From: Pseudoalteromonas prydzensis
GTDB taxonomy: Bacteria > Pseudomonadota > Gammaproteobacteria > Enterobacterales > Alteromonadaceae
DNA: 64,000 nucleotides
Direction: 5' to 3'
NCBI RefSeq assembly: GCF_011050055.1
Contig: NZ_DRGM01000145.1
Coordinates: 1 to 64,000 of the forward strand
A program made the position numbers and the translations under genes. The notes under the pieces are model-generated. The model did not search any database, was not told the DNA's origin, and saw only the letters and a program-made list of their open reading frames with translations. Positions 27,675 to 36,688 of this stretch are shown here, piece after piece. How positions within the stretch are numbered: position 1 is the stretch's first letter; each line of letters opens with the position of its first letter.

Positions 27675-28856
27675 ATGTTATCTGATAAAACGATTGAAAT
27701 CGTTAAAAGTACCGTGCCGTTATTAGCGCAAGCGGGCACCGTAGTTACCGAGCATTTTTATAATCGCATGTTTAGCCATAACCCTGAGCTGCAAGATATT
27801 TTTAATATGACTAACCAGCGCAGTGGCCGTCAGCAATTTGCACTGTTTAATGCGCTGGCCGCCTATGCGCAAAATATTGATAATTTAGCGGTGTTAAAAA
27901 CAGCGCTGGCACGTATTAATCATAAGCATACCAGCATGCATATTTTACCTGAGCATTATCCAATTGTTGGAGGCCACCTAATTGGCACCTTAAAAGAGCT
28001 ACTTCCTGAACAATTTACAGCCGAAGTTGAATACGCATGGCGCGAGGCATACGCACTACTTGCTGATATTTGTATTACTGAAGAGGCGGCCTTATATGAG
28101 CACAGTAAAAATAATCATGGTGGTTGGGCGGGTACTCGTGAGTTTGTTATTGCTAAAAAACACCGTGAATCTGAACTAGTAACCAGTTTTACCTTAGTTC
28201 CTGTTGATGGCGAAGCCGTGATAGCGCATAAACCTGGCCAATATTTAGGCATTAAGGTGAAACCCGATGATGCACAATATAATGAAATTCGTCAGTATTC
28301 AATTTCCCAGCAAAGCAACGGCGAGAACTACCGCATTAGTGTGAAAAAAGAAGTACAGCCAGCTGCGGGGATTGTGTCTAATTATTTGCATGCACTCGAT
28401 GAAGGTCGTGTCATTGAGCTTTACCCGCCAGCAGGAGACTTCTTTTTACGCGCGAACAATAAGCCAGTGGTGTTAATTTCTGCTGGGGTTGGGCAAACGC
28501 CGATGCTAGCAATGTTGCAAACATTATTGAGCGATCAATCAAATCAACCTGTGACTTATTTACATGCATGTGAGAATCAACAACAGCGTTCATTTAGTGA
28601 CTTTTTATTTGCCCAAGCCGCTGCACACTCACGATTAAATCATTATACCTGGTTGAATCACGGTGGTGAGGGCGCTGACTTTATTGGTTTGATGGATGTA
28701 AAGCGTGTTGCAGAGCAATTACCGCTCACACAAGGTGATTTTTATATTTGTGGCCCAACGGGCTTTATGGCGGCAATTAAACAGCAATTAATTGCCCTTG
28801 GGGTAGATGCCACACGCATTCATTATGAGGTATTCGGCCCACATCAAGCTATTTAG
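27675..28856 (+). CDS. hmp: Flavohemoglobin (nitric oxide dioxygenase)
   Basis: A 393-residue cytoplasmic enzyme that turns NO into nitrate using NAD(P)H and O2. The globin domain (1-138) has the heme pocket around VTEHFYNRMF and the proximal His region NHKHTSMHILPEHY. The FAD domain has RQYSIS, and the NAD domain has GVGQTPMLAML and YICGPTGFM. The start at 27675 has AAGGAAG upstream. It is co-transcribed with nnrS. Confidence 0.95.
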   Translation: MLSDKTIEIVKSTVPLLAQAGTVVTEHFYNRMFSHNPELQDIFNMTNQRSGRQQFALFNALAAYAQNIDNLAVLKTALARINHKHTSMHILPEHYPIVGGHLIGTLKELLPEQFTAEVEYAWREAYALLADICITEEAALYEHSKNNHGGWAGTREFVIAKKHRESELVTSFTLVPVDGEAVIAHKPGQYLGIKVKPDDAQYNEIRQYSISQQSNGENYRISVKKEVQPAAGIVSNYLHALDEGRVIELYPPAGDFFLRANNKPVVLISAGVGQTPMLAMLQTLLSDQSNQPVTYLHACENQQQRSFSDFLFAQAAAHSRLNHYTWLNHGGEGADFIGLMDVKRVAEQLPLTQGDFYICGPTGFMAAIKQQLIALGVDATRIHYEVFGPHQAI

Positions 28857-28867
28857 CGCGCAGTAAC

Positions 28868-28887
28868 AAGGCGCGACATGCGCCTTT
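28868..28887. terminator. Terminator between hmp and endA
   Basis: Stem AAGGCGC / GCGCCTT with loop GACAT, between two convergent genes. The T run is short. Confidence 0.7.
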
Positions 28888-28893
28888 GATATT

Positions 28894-29547
28894 TTAGAGA
28901 ACGGTGTTGCTCTGTTGCGCTGCCAAAGCTTGGTTTTGCCATGCGGTAAATAATTTTTGCTGTTTGTCGGATATTTTTAAACCGTAGGTTTTTTGCATAT
29001 AAAAATAAGCATCGGCAATGCGCTTGCGGGCATAAAAGGGCGGTTCTATTACTCGCTGTTTAAAATCGACTTTCACTTGGCAACTGCCATATTGGCTTGC
29101 GTTGCCTGTAATCATGCCAAAACGATAGTTAGAGCGGTCGGCATTTATCTCACCAATTGCTGGAGCCAAATTATTAATATCGGCTTCCATTTTACGAAAC
29201 TGTGCACTGGTTTTAATGCAGTTTTTTCGGCCGCCATTTTGCCAACATTGCAGTTGGTGGCCAAATTCCCAGGCCGGCACTATATGTTCCCATTCAATCC
29301 GAACGGCACGGGCGTTGGGCTTGCCTGAGCGTGTTATGGCATTACGAGGTACATAACCGCACGCATTCGGGTCGGGCACCAGTTTTTTGCCTTGGCGCTT
29401 TATATCGCAGCCACAGTAAATACTTTTAGCATCGTTGGGTAAGGTTTTTATAAGGTGTTTTTTGGCGCTTGAGAAGCTAGTAAATTGCTCCGCGTAGAGG
29501 TTAAAACTCAGGCAAACAAAAACTAGCGCAAGAATAAAATGCGGCAT
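28894..29547 (-). CDS. endA: Endonuclease I, secreted/periplasmic
   Basis: A 217-residue non-specific DNA nuclease of the EndA/Vvn family. The signal peptide (MPHFILALVFVCLSFNLYA) precedes the catalytic segment RIEWEHIVPAWEFG (near 80, His and Glu of the beta-beta-alpha-Me motif). NDLNNLAP-like ADINNLAPAIGEINADRSNYRFG binds Mg. Several Cys (CGC, C, CW, C) probably form the family's disulfides. The ATG at 29547 is used; two codons upstream is a TTG. Confidence 0.92.
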   Translation of the reverse strand: MPHFILALVFVCLSFNLYAEQFTSFSSAKKHLIKTLPNDAKSIYCGCDIKRQGKKLVPDPNACGYVPRNAITRSGKPNARAVRIEWEHIVPAWEFGHQLQCWQNGGRKNCIKTSAQFRKMEADINNLAPAIGEINADRSNYRFGMITGNASQYGSCQVKVDFKQRVIEPPFYARKRIADAYFYMQKTYGLKISDKQQKLFTAWQNQALAAQQSNTVL

Positions 29548-29678
29548 ATCCAATCACTTTAGTGTACAACAGGAGGCGCTATTTTCGAGTGATTATTCAA
29601 CGAGGTAAATCAGTTGAACGGTGTATGTTGATAAAAATGCAATGACATAACAGACAAGGCAATCGCCATGCCTTGCTA

Positions 29679-30389
29679 CTATTTACTGTAATGTTTACGA
29701 CGGCGCAGGCGTAGATTTTGTAGTAAAAGTAGTATGCCCGTGATGCAAAACAGTACGCTAGTGGCTGAAAAACTAATCAGTAATGGGTTATTAAAGTCTT
29801 CACGCTCATCGTAATCCATAATATGTAGCATCCAGAAAAAGTCGAATATGCGCCATATTGTGCTGCGAACGCTAATAACTTGGCCATTAATTGCAGATAA
29901 ATATAAAGTTGTACTCCATCGATCATCGAATTGCACTTGCCATAGGTTTGCTTTGTAGCCCACTTCTCTGGGGCCGGCTTCAAGTTGTATGGCGTGTTTT
30001 ACAGCTGCGTTAATTAACAGGTGAGCTTGAGCATTGGCAATAATATTCTGCTGCGTTGGCGCAGCTAATGGTTGACCGGTGCGGCCATTAAAGCTCGACT
30101 CTCCTTGGCTGGTAGCAACAATAATAATCGGGGTAGTTAAAAAATGACTATAAGTGATCCGCATTGGCTCACTTATTTGTGCAACAATGCTATCGAGTGA
30201 AACCGAGTAGTCTTGACGCTGAAATGGATTATCTAATTGCCGTGCCGCTAAATGTTTACCGTGTACTTTTGCAAGTGGTATTGCACTCATTACTAAGCCG
30301 CCTAGCAACCATACAAAAATTTGTAGCGCTAATAAGTAACCTAGCCACTTGTGGAGCTTACGCGCATATTTAAAAATGCGTTTATTCAT
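29679..30389 (-). CDS. PepSY domain membrane protein
   Basis: A 236-residue protein of the PepSY-associated transmembrane type. RKLHKWLGYLLALQIFVWLLGGLVMS (first helix, about 10-35) is followed by a periplasmic region (~40-185) with PepSY-like pieces and a second helix near the C-terminus (~200-225), ending in a basic tail. Relatives occur with metal or siderophore reduction systems, but no such partner is here. The function is unknown. Confidence 0.8.
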   Translation of the reverse strand: MNKRIFKYARKLHKWLGYLLALQIFVWLLGGLVMSAIPLAKVHGKHLAARQLDNPFQRQDYSVSLDSIVAQISEPMRITYSHFLTTPIIIVATSQGESSFNGRTGQPLAAPTQQNIIANAQAHLLINAAVKHAIQLEAGPREVGYKANLWQVQFDDRWSTTLYLSAINGQVISVRSTIWRIFDFFWMLHIMDYDEREDFNNPLLISFSATSVLFCITGILLLLQNLRLRRRKHYSK

Positions 30390-30441
30390 TACTACTGCCT
30401 GCTTGTTATTATTAGGGCGCTATTCTATAAATTATATCGAG

Positions 30442-30458
30442 TTTGCCAATGTGGCAAA
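30442..30458. promoter_or_regulatory. Perfect inverted repeat, possible operator
   Basis: TTTGCCA-ATG-TGGCAAA in the 163-bp divergent spacer between the PepSY gene and the 126-residue gene. It could bind a dimeric repressor for either gene. No regulator is identified. Confidence 0.4.
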
Positions 30459-30552
30459 TTGTCGCAGATAATAAAATCCACAGTTGATTTGGTATAAATG
30501 TGAAATTAGGTTAAAGTTTGCGTTGTTATTAACGTAGGGTAAAAATGAAACA

Positions 30553-30933
30553 ATGTCGGAAATTCAATTTTTAAATGTAGATCTAGAGCTTGAATCAAAG
30601 CAAGATATTAGCTTGCTAGTTGCGGACTTAAAAAAAACTGCTGTGGTTTTGCATTATGATAAAGATGAGTACCGTCAACTTGCACGTATTGAGTCTAAAC
30701 TAGAGGTTACTTCACCAGATAAAGCAATTAACCATTTATGTGAATTGATTGAGTCTTGCTCGCGCAATGCATTAAAACAGTGGTTATCATGCTCAAAGCG
30801 CACCTTTGATATTGGCTTTGAATCTGGCACTTCGCCAAAATGCTTTAATCAAGCGCTCAGTGCCGATACTTTATTGCGTATTTCTGCGATTGGTGCAGGT
30901 ATTGAAATTACAATTTATCCACTTTCAAACTAG
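30553..30933 (+). CDS. Hypothetical protein
   Basis: A 126-residue acidic soluble protein with no signal or membrane segment and alternating strand/helix propensity. A Cys/Trp motif (ESCSRNALKQWLSCSKRTFDIGFE) spans the middle and an IGAGIEITIYPL strand ends it. I do not recognise the family. The stop codon overlaps the convergent thioesterase stop in a shared CTAG, which supports the gene's reality. Confidence 0.65.
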   Translation: MSEIQFLNVDLELESKQDISLLVADLKKTAVVLHYDKDEYRQLARIESKLEVTSPDKAINHLCELIESCSRNALKQWLSCSKRTFDIGFESGTSPKCFNQALSADTLLRISAIGAGIEITIYPLSN

Positions 30934-31373
30934 CCTTTACGCTCTACAACTGCTGCGGTCATTCTTGATACGCAGCACAGTTCCCCACGACTATTAGTGA
31001 TTTTTACTTCCCATACCGATGTGCGCTTGCCTAAGTGCAGTGGCCTTGCTATCGCGGTTAATATACCATTACGTGATGCTTTTAGATGGTTGGCGTTGAT
31101 CTCTTGGCCAACACAATAAAACTTCGTAAAATCAACTACAAAGTTTGCAGCATAACTAGCCACCGTTTCTGCAAGCACAACATTTGCGCCGCCATGTACC
31201 ATGCCCATCGGGTTGTGATGAGCAGGGATTGCAGGCATGGTTGCTGCTAAATAATCATCGCCTATTTCACTTATTTCAATGCCCATGGTTTTCATTAATG
31301 TGCCTTGACCACTTATGCCGTCATCAAGTTGTTTACATTGCGCTAGGGTGATCGGTTGATACCAAATACTCAT
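30930..31373 (-). CDS. Hotdog-fold thioesterase (PaaI/YdiI type)
   Basis: A 147-residue acyl-CoA thioesterase-like protein. NPMGMVHGGANVVLAETVASYAA (near 55-76) contains the hotdog-family HGG and the catalytic Glu. The second half has GQEINANHLKAS and GKRTSVWEVKI. It resembles the YdiI/MenI/EntH group that hydrolyses aryl- or acyl-CoA. The true substrate is not determinable from sequence. Confidence 0.87.
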   Translation of the reverse strand: MSIWYQPITLAQCKQLDDGISGQGTLMKTMGIEISEIGDDYLAATMPAIPAHHNPMGMVHGGANVVLAETVASYAANFVVDFTKFYCVGQEINANHLKASRNGILTAIARPLHLGKRTSVWEVKITNSRGELCCVSRMTAAVVERKG

Positions 31374-31494
31374 CAGTCTACCTCATTAATTTATTTACTA
31401 AATCAGTCTACACTTTTAAACATTTTTCTACAGTTAAGATCATAAAAATAGCTAAAATGTACCTTTATTATGTATTTGTTAATAGGCTTAAAGG

Positions 31495-32289
31495 ATGAAG
31501 TTAAACGTACTTGGCTTTAGTGCAATACTGCTTGTGAGTGTACTTGCTCAGGCTCCAGTTGTAGCTGCTACACAGCATCAACTGGATATTGGTTTTACCG
31601 ATCTTGCCGGTTTAGATGAGTCATTTTTAGGCGCGCGTTATCGTTACTTTGCTCAAGATCTTGAGTCTCTAACTGGACCATATGAATTTAAAGCCCACTT
31701 AAATCGAGTGAATAACTATGCTGTTGGCGGATTCTCGAATGGTGATTTTAACTATTTAAATATCGATGCTGCCGCTTATGGCCCTGAGGGGTTAGTTATG
31801 CAGGCCAGCCTGCAAAGGATCTCCGATGATAACAAAGATTGGCGAGATACCGATTATTTAGTAAGTGCAGCACTTGGTAAGCAGATGAATGAACAGCTGC
31901 AACTTGGCTTTAACGCTTATTACAGTCGAGCTGAAAGCTACAATATTAACTGGCAGCAGAACACCGAAAACGTCTCGGTAGAGTGGACTTATGCGCCTTA
32001 TGTGCGCTGGACTGATATTGATAATAACCAAGGTTGGGATTTAGAGTTAAAACAATTAGCGGGACGTTATCGCTATGTGCAAGGACGGGCATTTTATTAT
32101 GTAAATCAGGCATGGTCAGTAGGATTAATTGCCAATATTCGTAATACGGATAACCTCAGTGACAACTATGAACTGCAAACACAATATTGGTTTAATCAAC
32201 ATGTCGCATTAAAATTAGGTTTAGGCTCAGCGCTTGATTCCGGAAGTGGCTTAAATAGTATGAGCTTGTTATTAACGGCGCGATTTTGA
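31495..32289 (+). CDS. Putative outer-membrane beta-barrel protein
   Basis: A 264-residue protein with a signal peptide (cleavage after VVAA, about residue 25). Alternating aromatic/hydrophobic strands and polar turns run through the mature part, which ends in a Phe (LLLTARF), the usual outer-membrane barrel terminus. It belongs to the group of small uncharacterised putative porins. It stands alone before lexA. Confidence 0.75.
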   Translation: MKLNVLGFSAILLVSVLAQAPVVAATQHQLDIGFTDLAGLDESFLGARYRYFAQDLESLTGPYEFKAHLNRVNNYAVGGFSNGDFNYLNIDAAAYGPEGLVMQASLQRISDDNKDWRDTDYLVSAALGKQMNEQLQLGFNAYYSRAESYNINWQQNTENVSVEWTYAPYVRWTDIDNNQGWDLELKQLAGRYRYVQGRAFYYVNQAWSVGLIANIRNTDNLSDNYELQTQYWFNQHVALKLGLGSALDSGSGLNSMSLLLTARF

Positions 32290-32301
32290 GCCAATTTATA
32301 T

Positions 32302-32359
32302 TTGCGATTTTCAGATAACTGTATATACTCACAGTTAAATGTACTGTATGGAAAACCAG
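32302..32359 (+). promoter_or_regulatory. lexA promoter with two SOS boxes
   Basis: -35 TTGCGA (32302-32307), 16-bp spacer, -10 TATACT (32324-32329). SOS box 1 is CTGTATATACTCACAG (32319-32334, perfect CTGT-N8-ACAG) and covers the -10. Box 2 is CTGTATGGAAAACCAG (32344-32359, one mismatch), ending 4 bp before the start codon. This matches the double-box autoregulation known for lexA. Confidence 0.88.
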
Positions 32360-32363
32360 TTGT

Positions 32364-32981
32364 ATGCGCCCATTAACGAATCGCCAAGCTCAAATTCTCG
32401 AACTTATTAAAGTATTTATTAAAGATACCGGTATGCCGCCAACCCGTGCTGAGATTGCGCAAACGCTAGGTTTTAAAAGTGCTAATGCAGCGGAAGAACA
32501 TTTAAAAGCACTGGCTAAAAAGGGCGTAATTAAAATGAAGCCCGGTGCTAGCCGTGGTATTCAGTTGGTTGAAGAAGAAGAGCCAGAACAACTTGGTTTA
32601 CCGCTAATTGGTCGGGTAGCGGCTGGTGAGCCAATCTTGGCACAACAGCATGTTGAGAGTCACTGCCAAGTTGACCCATTATTATTTAAACCAGCAGCAG
32701 ACTTTTTATTACGAGTGCAGGGCATGAGTATGAAAGACATTGGCATTATGGATGGTGATTTACTGGCAGTACACAGCACTCAAGTTGCGGAGAATGGCCA
32801 AGTGGTGGTTGCCCGTGTTGATGATGATGTAACAGTAAAGCGCTTTGAAAAAGCAGGTAAAAAAGTTTTTTTGCATGCCGAAAATGATGAATTTGCGCCT
32901 ATCGAAGTTGATCTTGAGCATGAATCTTTCAATATTGAGGGATTAGCGGTTGGAGTGATCCGTAACGCTGATTGGATGTAA
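32364..32981 (+). CDS. lexA: SOS repressor LexA
   Basis: A 205-residue repressor of the DNA damage response. The winged HTH lies at 1-65. The self-cleavage site is Ala87-Gly88 (VAAG), and the catalytic dyad is Ser122 (GMSMKD) and Lys159 (VTVKRF). All key residues are present. It is autoregulated by the two SOS boxes upstream. No dinF or sulA follows; a terminator does. Confidence 0.97.
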   Translation: MRPLTNRQAQILELIKVFIKDTGMPPTRAEIAQTLGFKSANAAEEHLKALAKKGVIKMKPGASRGIQLVEEEEPEQLGLPLIGRVAAGEPILAQQHVESHCQVDPLLFKPAADFLLRVQGMSMKDIGIMDGDLLAVHSTQVAENGQVVVARVDDDVTVKRFEKAGKKVFLHAENDEFAPIEVDLEHESFNIEGLAVGVIRNADWM

Positions 32982-33000
32982 GTTTTTTGTTTACTATTTT

Positions 33001-33038
33001 GCACCAAATTGGTGAAGTTTGGTGCTTTGATTTTTTTT
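33001..33038 (+). terminator. Terminator of lexA
   Basis: Stem GCACCAAA / TTTGGTGC (33001-33008 with 33018-33025), then a T-rich tract ending in T8. Confidence 0.85.
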
Positions 33039-33405
33039 ACCTCTTTAATGGCTAAATTTCATACTTAGCTATGCCCCTCAAGCCCTTGTCAGCTCTACTT
33101 ATACGTTACTTTTAGCCCACTACTACTCCCCTTCATTACAAAATAACGCGCTGATTTCTAGTTATTATTTATGCACCAAAAGAGAAATTAATTACTCCTA
33201 AAACTTGCTAATTGTTCGTTTTTTAACTAATTGGTTAATACACTGTGTTAACACTTGTCTTTAAAAGTTGCGAAGTTTTACGCAAAAGCACTTTCCAGAG
33301 GCAGAGTTAATTACCAGTTACAATAAAAAAATAACGAATTGGCGTGAAAAAGCAGTGCCGCCTTTTCGCTTTGCGTCTTGCAATAGCATCAAAAGGAGCC
33401 GTCAC
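33039..33405 (+). other. Upstream region of the cox operon
   Basis: A long non-coding stretch before coxB. It contains the 10-bp perfect palindrome GTGTTAACAC (33245-33254) and AT-rich DNA, but no promoter I would commit to. The open frame from 33268 has no ribosome site and would add 46 residues ahead of the coxB signal peptide, so it is taken as leader. Confidence 0.4.
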
Positions 33406-34548
33406 ATGGGTAAACTGAGCTCTACCTTGTGGCTTATATTACTTATGCTTCCGCAGCAATTGTTGGCTAATAGCCAATTTAATATGCGCGAAGGTGTAAC
33501 CGATATAAGTAATAATGTTTATCAACTGCACATGACTATATTTATTATTTGTTGTGTGATCGGGGTGATTGTATTTGCCGTTATGTTTTGGGCGTTAATA
33601 CATCACCGAAAATCAAAAGGGGCAATTCCAGCCCAATTCCACGAAAGCACTAAAGTTGAAATACTTTGGACTGCTATTCCATTTGTTATTTTGATTGGTA
33701 TGGCAATTCCTGCCACAAAAACCTTAATCGCGATGGAAGATGCGAGTAAAGCTGATCTGACCATCAAAATTACTGGTTCACAATGGAAATGGCATTATGA
33801 GTATATGGGCGAAGATGTGGCTTTTTACTCTATCTTATCGACTCCGCAAGAACAAATAACTAATCAAGCGGATAAAACGACGACCTACTTACTTGAAGTA
33901 GACAAGCCCTTAGTCTTACCGGTTAACAAAAAAGTGCGCTTTTTAATGACTTCAGATGATGTGATCCACTCTTGGTGGGTGCCTGATTTTGCGGTGAAAA
34001 AAGATGCTAATCCAGGGTTTATCAATGAAACGTGGACGAAAATTAATGAAGAGGGCATTTATCGCGGGCAATGTGCAGAACTATGCGGCAAAGATCACGG
34101 CTTTATGCCCGTGGTTGTGGAAGCTAAATCTGAGCAAGACTTTGCCACATGGCTGGCTGATGCTAAACAAGCGAAGCAAAAAGCGGCCGCCGCGGATGCA
34201 GCGTTACTAGATCAAACATTATCGAAAGAAGAGTTAATGACGCTGGGTGAGCAGGTCTATATGGCAAGTTGTGCAGCATGTCATCAACCTACGGGTATGG
34301 GGTTACCGGGGGTGTTCCCCGCAGTTAAGGGCAGCCCTGTTGTACTTGGTGATATTAAAGATCATATCGATGTAGTAATACATGGTCGCCCAGGCACTGC
34401 GATGCAAGCATTTGCTAAGCAGCTATCAATTAAACAATTAGCTGCGGTTATTACCTATAAACGAAATGCGTGGGGTAACGATACTGGCGATGTTATTCAA
34501 CCGAGTCAGATTCAAGCTGAGCTTGATGCAACATCGGAGGCTAAATAA
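33406..34548 (+). CDS. coxB: Cytochrome c oxidase subunit II with fused cytochrome c domain
   Basis: A 380-residue caa3-type subunit II: signal peptide, two transmembrane helices (about 40-62 and 80-100), a CuA domain whose ligands lie in GQCAELCGKDHGFM, and a C-terminal cytochrome c domain with the heme motif CAACH. It takes electrons into the aa3 core in the inner membrane. AAGGAG lies seven bases before the ATG at 33406. It is first gene of a cox operon and stops directly before ctaD. Confidence 0.95.
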   Translation: MGKLSSTLWLILLMLPQQLLANSQFNMREGVTDISNNVYQLHMTIFIICCVIGVIVFAVMFWALIHHRKSKGAIPAQFHESTKVEILWTAIPFVILIGMAIPATKTLIAMEDASKADLTIKITGSQWKWHYEYMGEDVAFYSILSTPQEQITNQADKTTTYLLEVDKPLVLPVNKKVRFLMTSDDVIHSWWVPDFAVKKDANPGFINETWTKINEEGIYRGQCAELCGKDHGFMPVVVEAKSEQDFATWLADAKQAKQKAAAADAALLDQTLSKEELMTLGEQVYMASCAACHQPTGMGLPGVFPAVKGSPVVLGDIKDHIDVVIHGRPGTAMQAFAKQLSIKQLAAVITYKRNAWGNDTGDVIQPSQIQAELDATSEAK

Positions 34549-36150
34549 ATGAGTAGCGTAATAGAACAACACGATAATACAGCTGCACATCATGATGATG
34601 GGCATCATCACGGCGCAAAAGGGTTTAAGCGCTGGTTATATACAACCAATCATAAAGATATCGGCAGTTTATATTTAATCTTCTCGCTCACCATGTTTTT
34701 AATAGGTGGCGCCATGGCTATGGTGATCCGAGCTGAATTATTCCAGCCAGGACTGCAGTTAGTCGACCCGCACTTTTTTAATCAAATGACCACAGTACAT
34801 GGTTTGATCATGGTATTTGGTGCGGTTATGCCTGCCTTTACAGGACTGGCAAACTGGATGGTGCCCTTAATGATTGGCGCGCCAGACATGGCACTGCCAC
34901 GGATGAACAACTGGAGTTTTTGGATTTTACCGTTCGCGTTTTTAATTCTATTAGCGTCATTGTTTATGCCTGGCGGCGGGCCTGCATTTGGTTGGACTTT
35001 TTATGCACCGCTCTCCACCACTTACAGTAATGATAACACTGCGTTATTTGTGTTTGCCGTGCACATTATGGGTATCAGCTCAATTATGGGGGCAATTAAT
35101 GTCATTGTGACCATAGTGAATATGCGCGCACCAGGGATGACCTGGATGAAACTCCCGCTATTTGTTTGGACTTGGCTAATCACCGCATTTTTACTAATAG
35201 CAGTTATGCCAGTATTAGCTGGGGCTGTGACTATGGTGTTGACTGATAAATACTTTGCTACTAGCTTTTTTGATGCCGCTGGTGGTGGCGATCCGGTGAT
35301 GTTCCAACATATCTTTTGGTTTTTTGGTCACCCTGAAGTGTATATTATGATCCTGCCAGCCTTTGGTATTATCTCGACCATAGTGCCGACCTTCTCTCGT
35401 AAGAAATTATTTGGTTATGCCTCTATGGTATATGCCACCTCCTCGATTGCCTTATTAAGCTTTATTGTTTGGGCGCATCATATGTTCACCACTGGTATGC
35501 CGGTAGCCGCTGAATTGTTTTTTATGTATGCAACTATGCTGATATCGGTGCCAACGGGGGTAAAAGTATTTAACTGGGTAGCCACTATGTGGCGTGGGTC
35601 AATTAGTTTTGAAGTGCCGATGTTATTCAGTATTGCGTTTATCGTGTTGTTTACCTTGGGCGGTTTTTCCGGTTTGATGTTGGCGATTACCCCTGCTGAT
35701 TTTCAGTATCACGATACCTACTTTGTAGTTGCGCATTTTCATTATGTATTAGTCACAGGCGCGGTATTCTCAATCATGGCAGGTGCCTATTATTGGCTGC
35801 CGAAGTGGACGGGGCATATGTTTAATATCACCTTAGCTAAATGGCATTTCTGGCTATCTTTGGTGAGTGTGAACGTACTATTCTTCCCTATGCACTTTGT
35901 TGGCCTTGCTGGTATGCCACGGCGAATTCCTGACTATGCACTGCAATTTGCTGACTTTAACGCCATTATTAGTCTTGGTGGGTTTGCCTTTGGCTTATCG
36001 CAATTGCTATTTGTGGTAGTGGTATTTAAGTGCGTAAGAGGTGGCGATAAAGTGCCAGCGAAGGTGTGGGATGGCGCCGAAGGGTTAGAGTGGGAAGTGG
36101 ATTCTCCTGCGCCATATCATACCTTTGAAACACCGCCGGAGATCAAGTAA
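34549..36150 (+). CDS. ctaD: Cytochrome c oxidase subunit I
   Basis: A 533-residue heme-copper oxidase core with 12 transmembrane helices. Ligand and channel motifs include [17 protein letters not shown] (heme a His), [16 protein letters not shown] (CuB His and cross-linked Tyr), WAHHMFTTG and VVAHFHYVL. The N-terminus has a His/Asp-rich stretch ([15 protein letters not shown]) that may bind metal. It is cotranscribed with coxB and overlaps ctaG by one base. Confidence 0.97.
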   Translation: MSSVIEQHDNTAAHHDDGHHHGAKGFKRWLYTTNHKDIGSLYLIFSLTMFLIGGAMAMVIRAELFQPGLQLVDPHFFNQMTTVHGLIMVFGAVMPAFTGLANWMVPLMIGAPDMALPRMNNWSFWILPFAFLILLASLFMPGGGPAFGWTFYAPLSTTYSNDNTALFVFAVHIMGISSIMGAINVIVTIVNMRAPGMTWMKLPLFVWTWLITAFLLIAVMPVLAGAVTMVLTDKYFATSFFDAAGGGDPVMFQHIFWFFGHPEVYIMILPAFGIISTIVPTFSRKKLFGYASMVYATSSIALLSFIVWAHHMFTTGMPVAAELFFMYATMLISVPTGVKVFNWVATMWRGSISFEVPMLFSIAFIVLFTLGGFSGLMLAITPADFQYHDTYFVVAHFHYVLVTGAVFSIMAGAYYWLPKWTGHMFNITLAKWHFWLSLVSVNVLFFPMHFVGLAGMPRRIPDYALQFADFNAIISLGGFAFGLSQLLFVVVVFKCVRGGDKVPAKVWDGAEGLEWEVDSPAPYHTFETPPEIK

Positions 36151-36677
36151 TGAGCCACGCACCACTGCTTAAGCGCTTAGTGTTGATATGCCTAGGCATG
36201 TTTGCTTTTGCCTTTGCCTTGGTGCCGTTATATGACGTTTTTTGTGATGTAACAGGACTTAATGGCAAACCATCCTTAGAGCAAGCAAAGCAAAGCACCA
36301 GCATTAATGAAACACGCGAGGTGGATGTGAGTTTTACTACCCATGCACAAAGTGGTGCACCGTTTGCGGTGCAATCAGCTGAATACAGTGTTTCAGTGCA
36401 GCCCGGAGCAATGCGCGAGGTACTGTTTAAAGCAAAAAACCTCAGCAATGAAGATAAAGTTATGCAGGCGGTACCTTCGGTATCGCCAGGAAAAGCAGCC
36501 AAATACTTACATAAAATGGCCTGTTTTTGTTTTGATCAACAGCCATTGAAAGCCGGTGAAGAGGTAGAGTTTAAATTACTTTTTTACGTCGATACGCAGT
36601 TACCAGACGATGTAGAAGAGCTGACTTTATCGTATACCGTGTTTGATATTAGTAGTCAGTTAGTGGCTAGTAATTAG
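36150..36677 (+). CDS. ctaG: Cytochrome c oxidase assembly protein CtaG/Cox11
   Basis: A 175-residue protein with one N-terminal transmembrane helix (about 10-28) and a periplasmic immunoglobulin-like domain. The copper-binding CFCF lies in KMACFCFDQQPL. Cox11 delivers copper to the CuB site of subunit I. It sits between ctaD and ctaE as usual. Confidence 0.94.
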   Translation: MSHAPLLKRLVLICLGMFAFAFALVPLYDVFCDVTGLNGKPSLEQAKQSTSINETREVDVSFTTHAQSGAPFAVQSAEYSVSVQPGAMREVLFKAKNLSNEDKVMQAVPSVSPGKAAKYLHKMACFCFDQQPLKAGEEVEFKLLFYVDTQLPDDVEELTLSYTVFDISSQLVASN

Positions 36678-36688
36678 GAGCAAGTGAG

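Noticed and set aside
29655..29675. Terminator after the PepSY gene
   Set aside because: The CAAGGCA / TGCCTTG stem is perfect but has a 7-nt loop and no T run on the minus strand, so termination is doubtful.
33268..33405. N-terminal extension of coxB by 46 residues
   Set aside because: There is no ribosome site, and it would bury the signal peptide. AAGGAG lies before the ATG at 33406.
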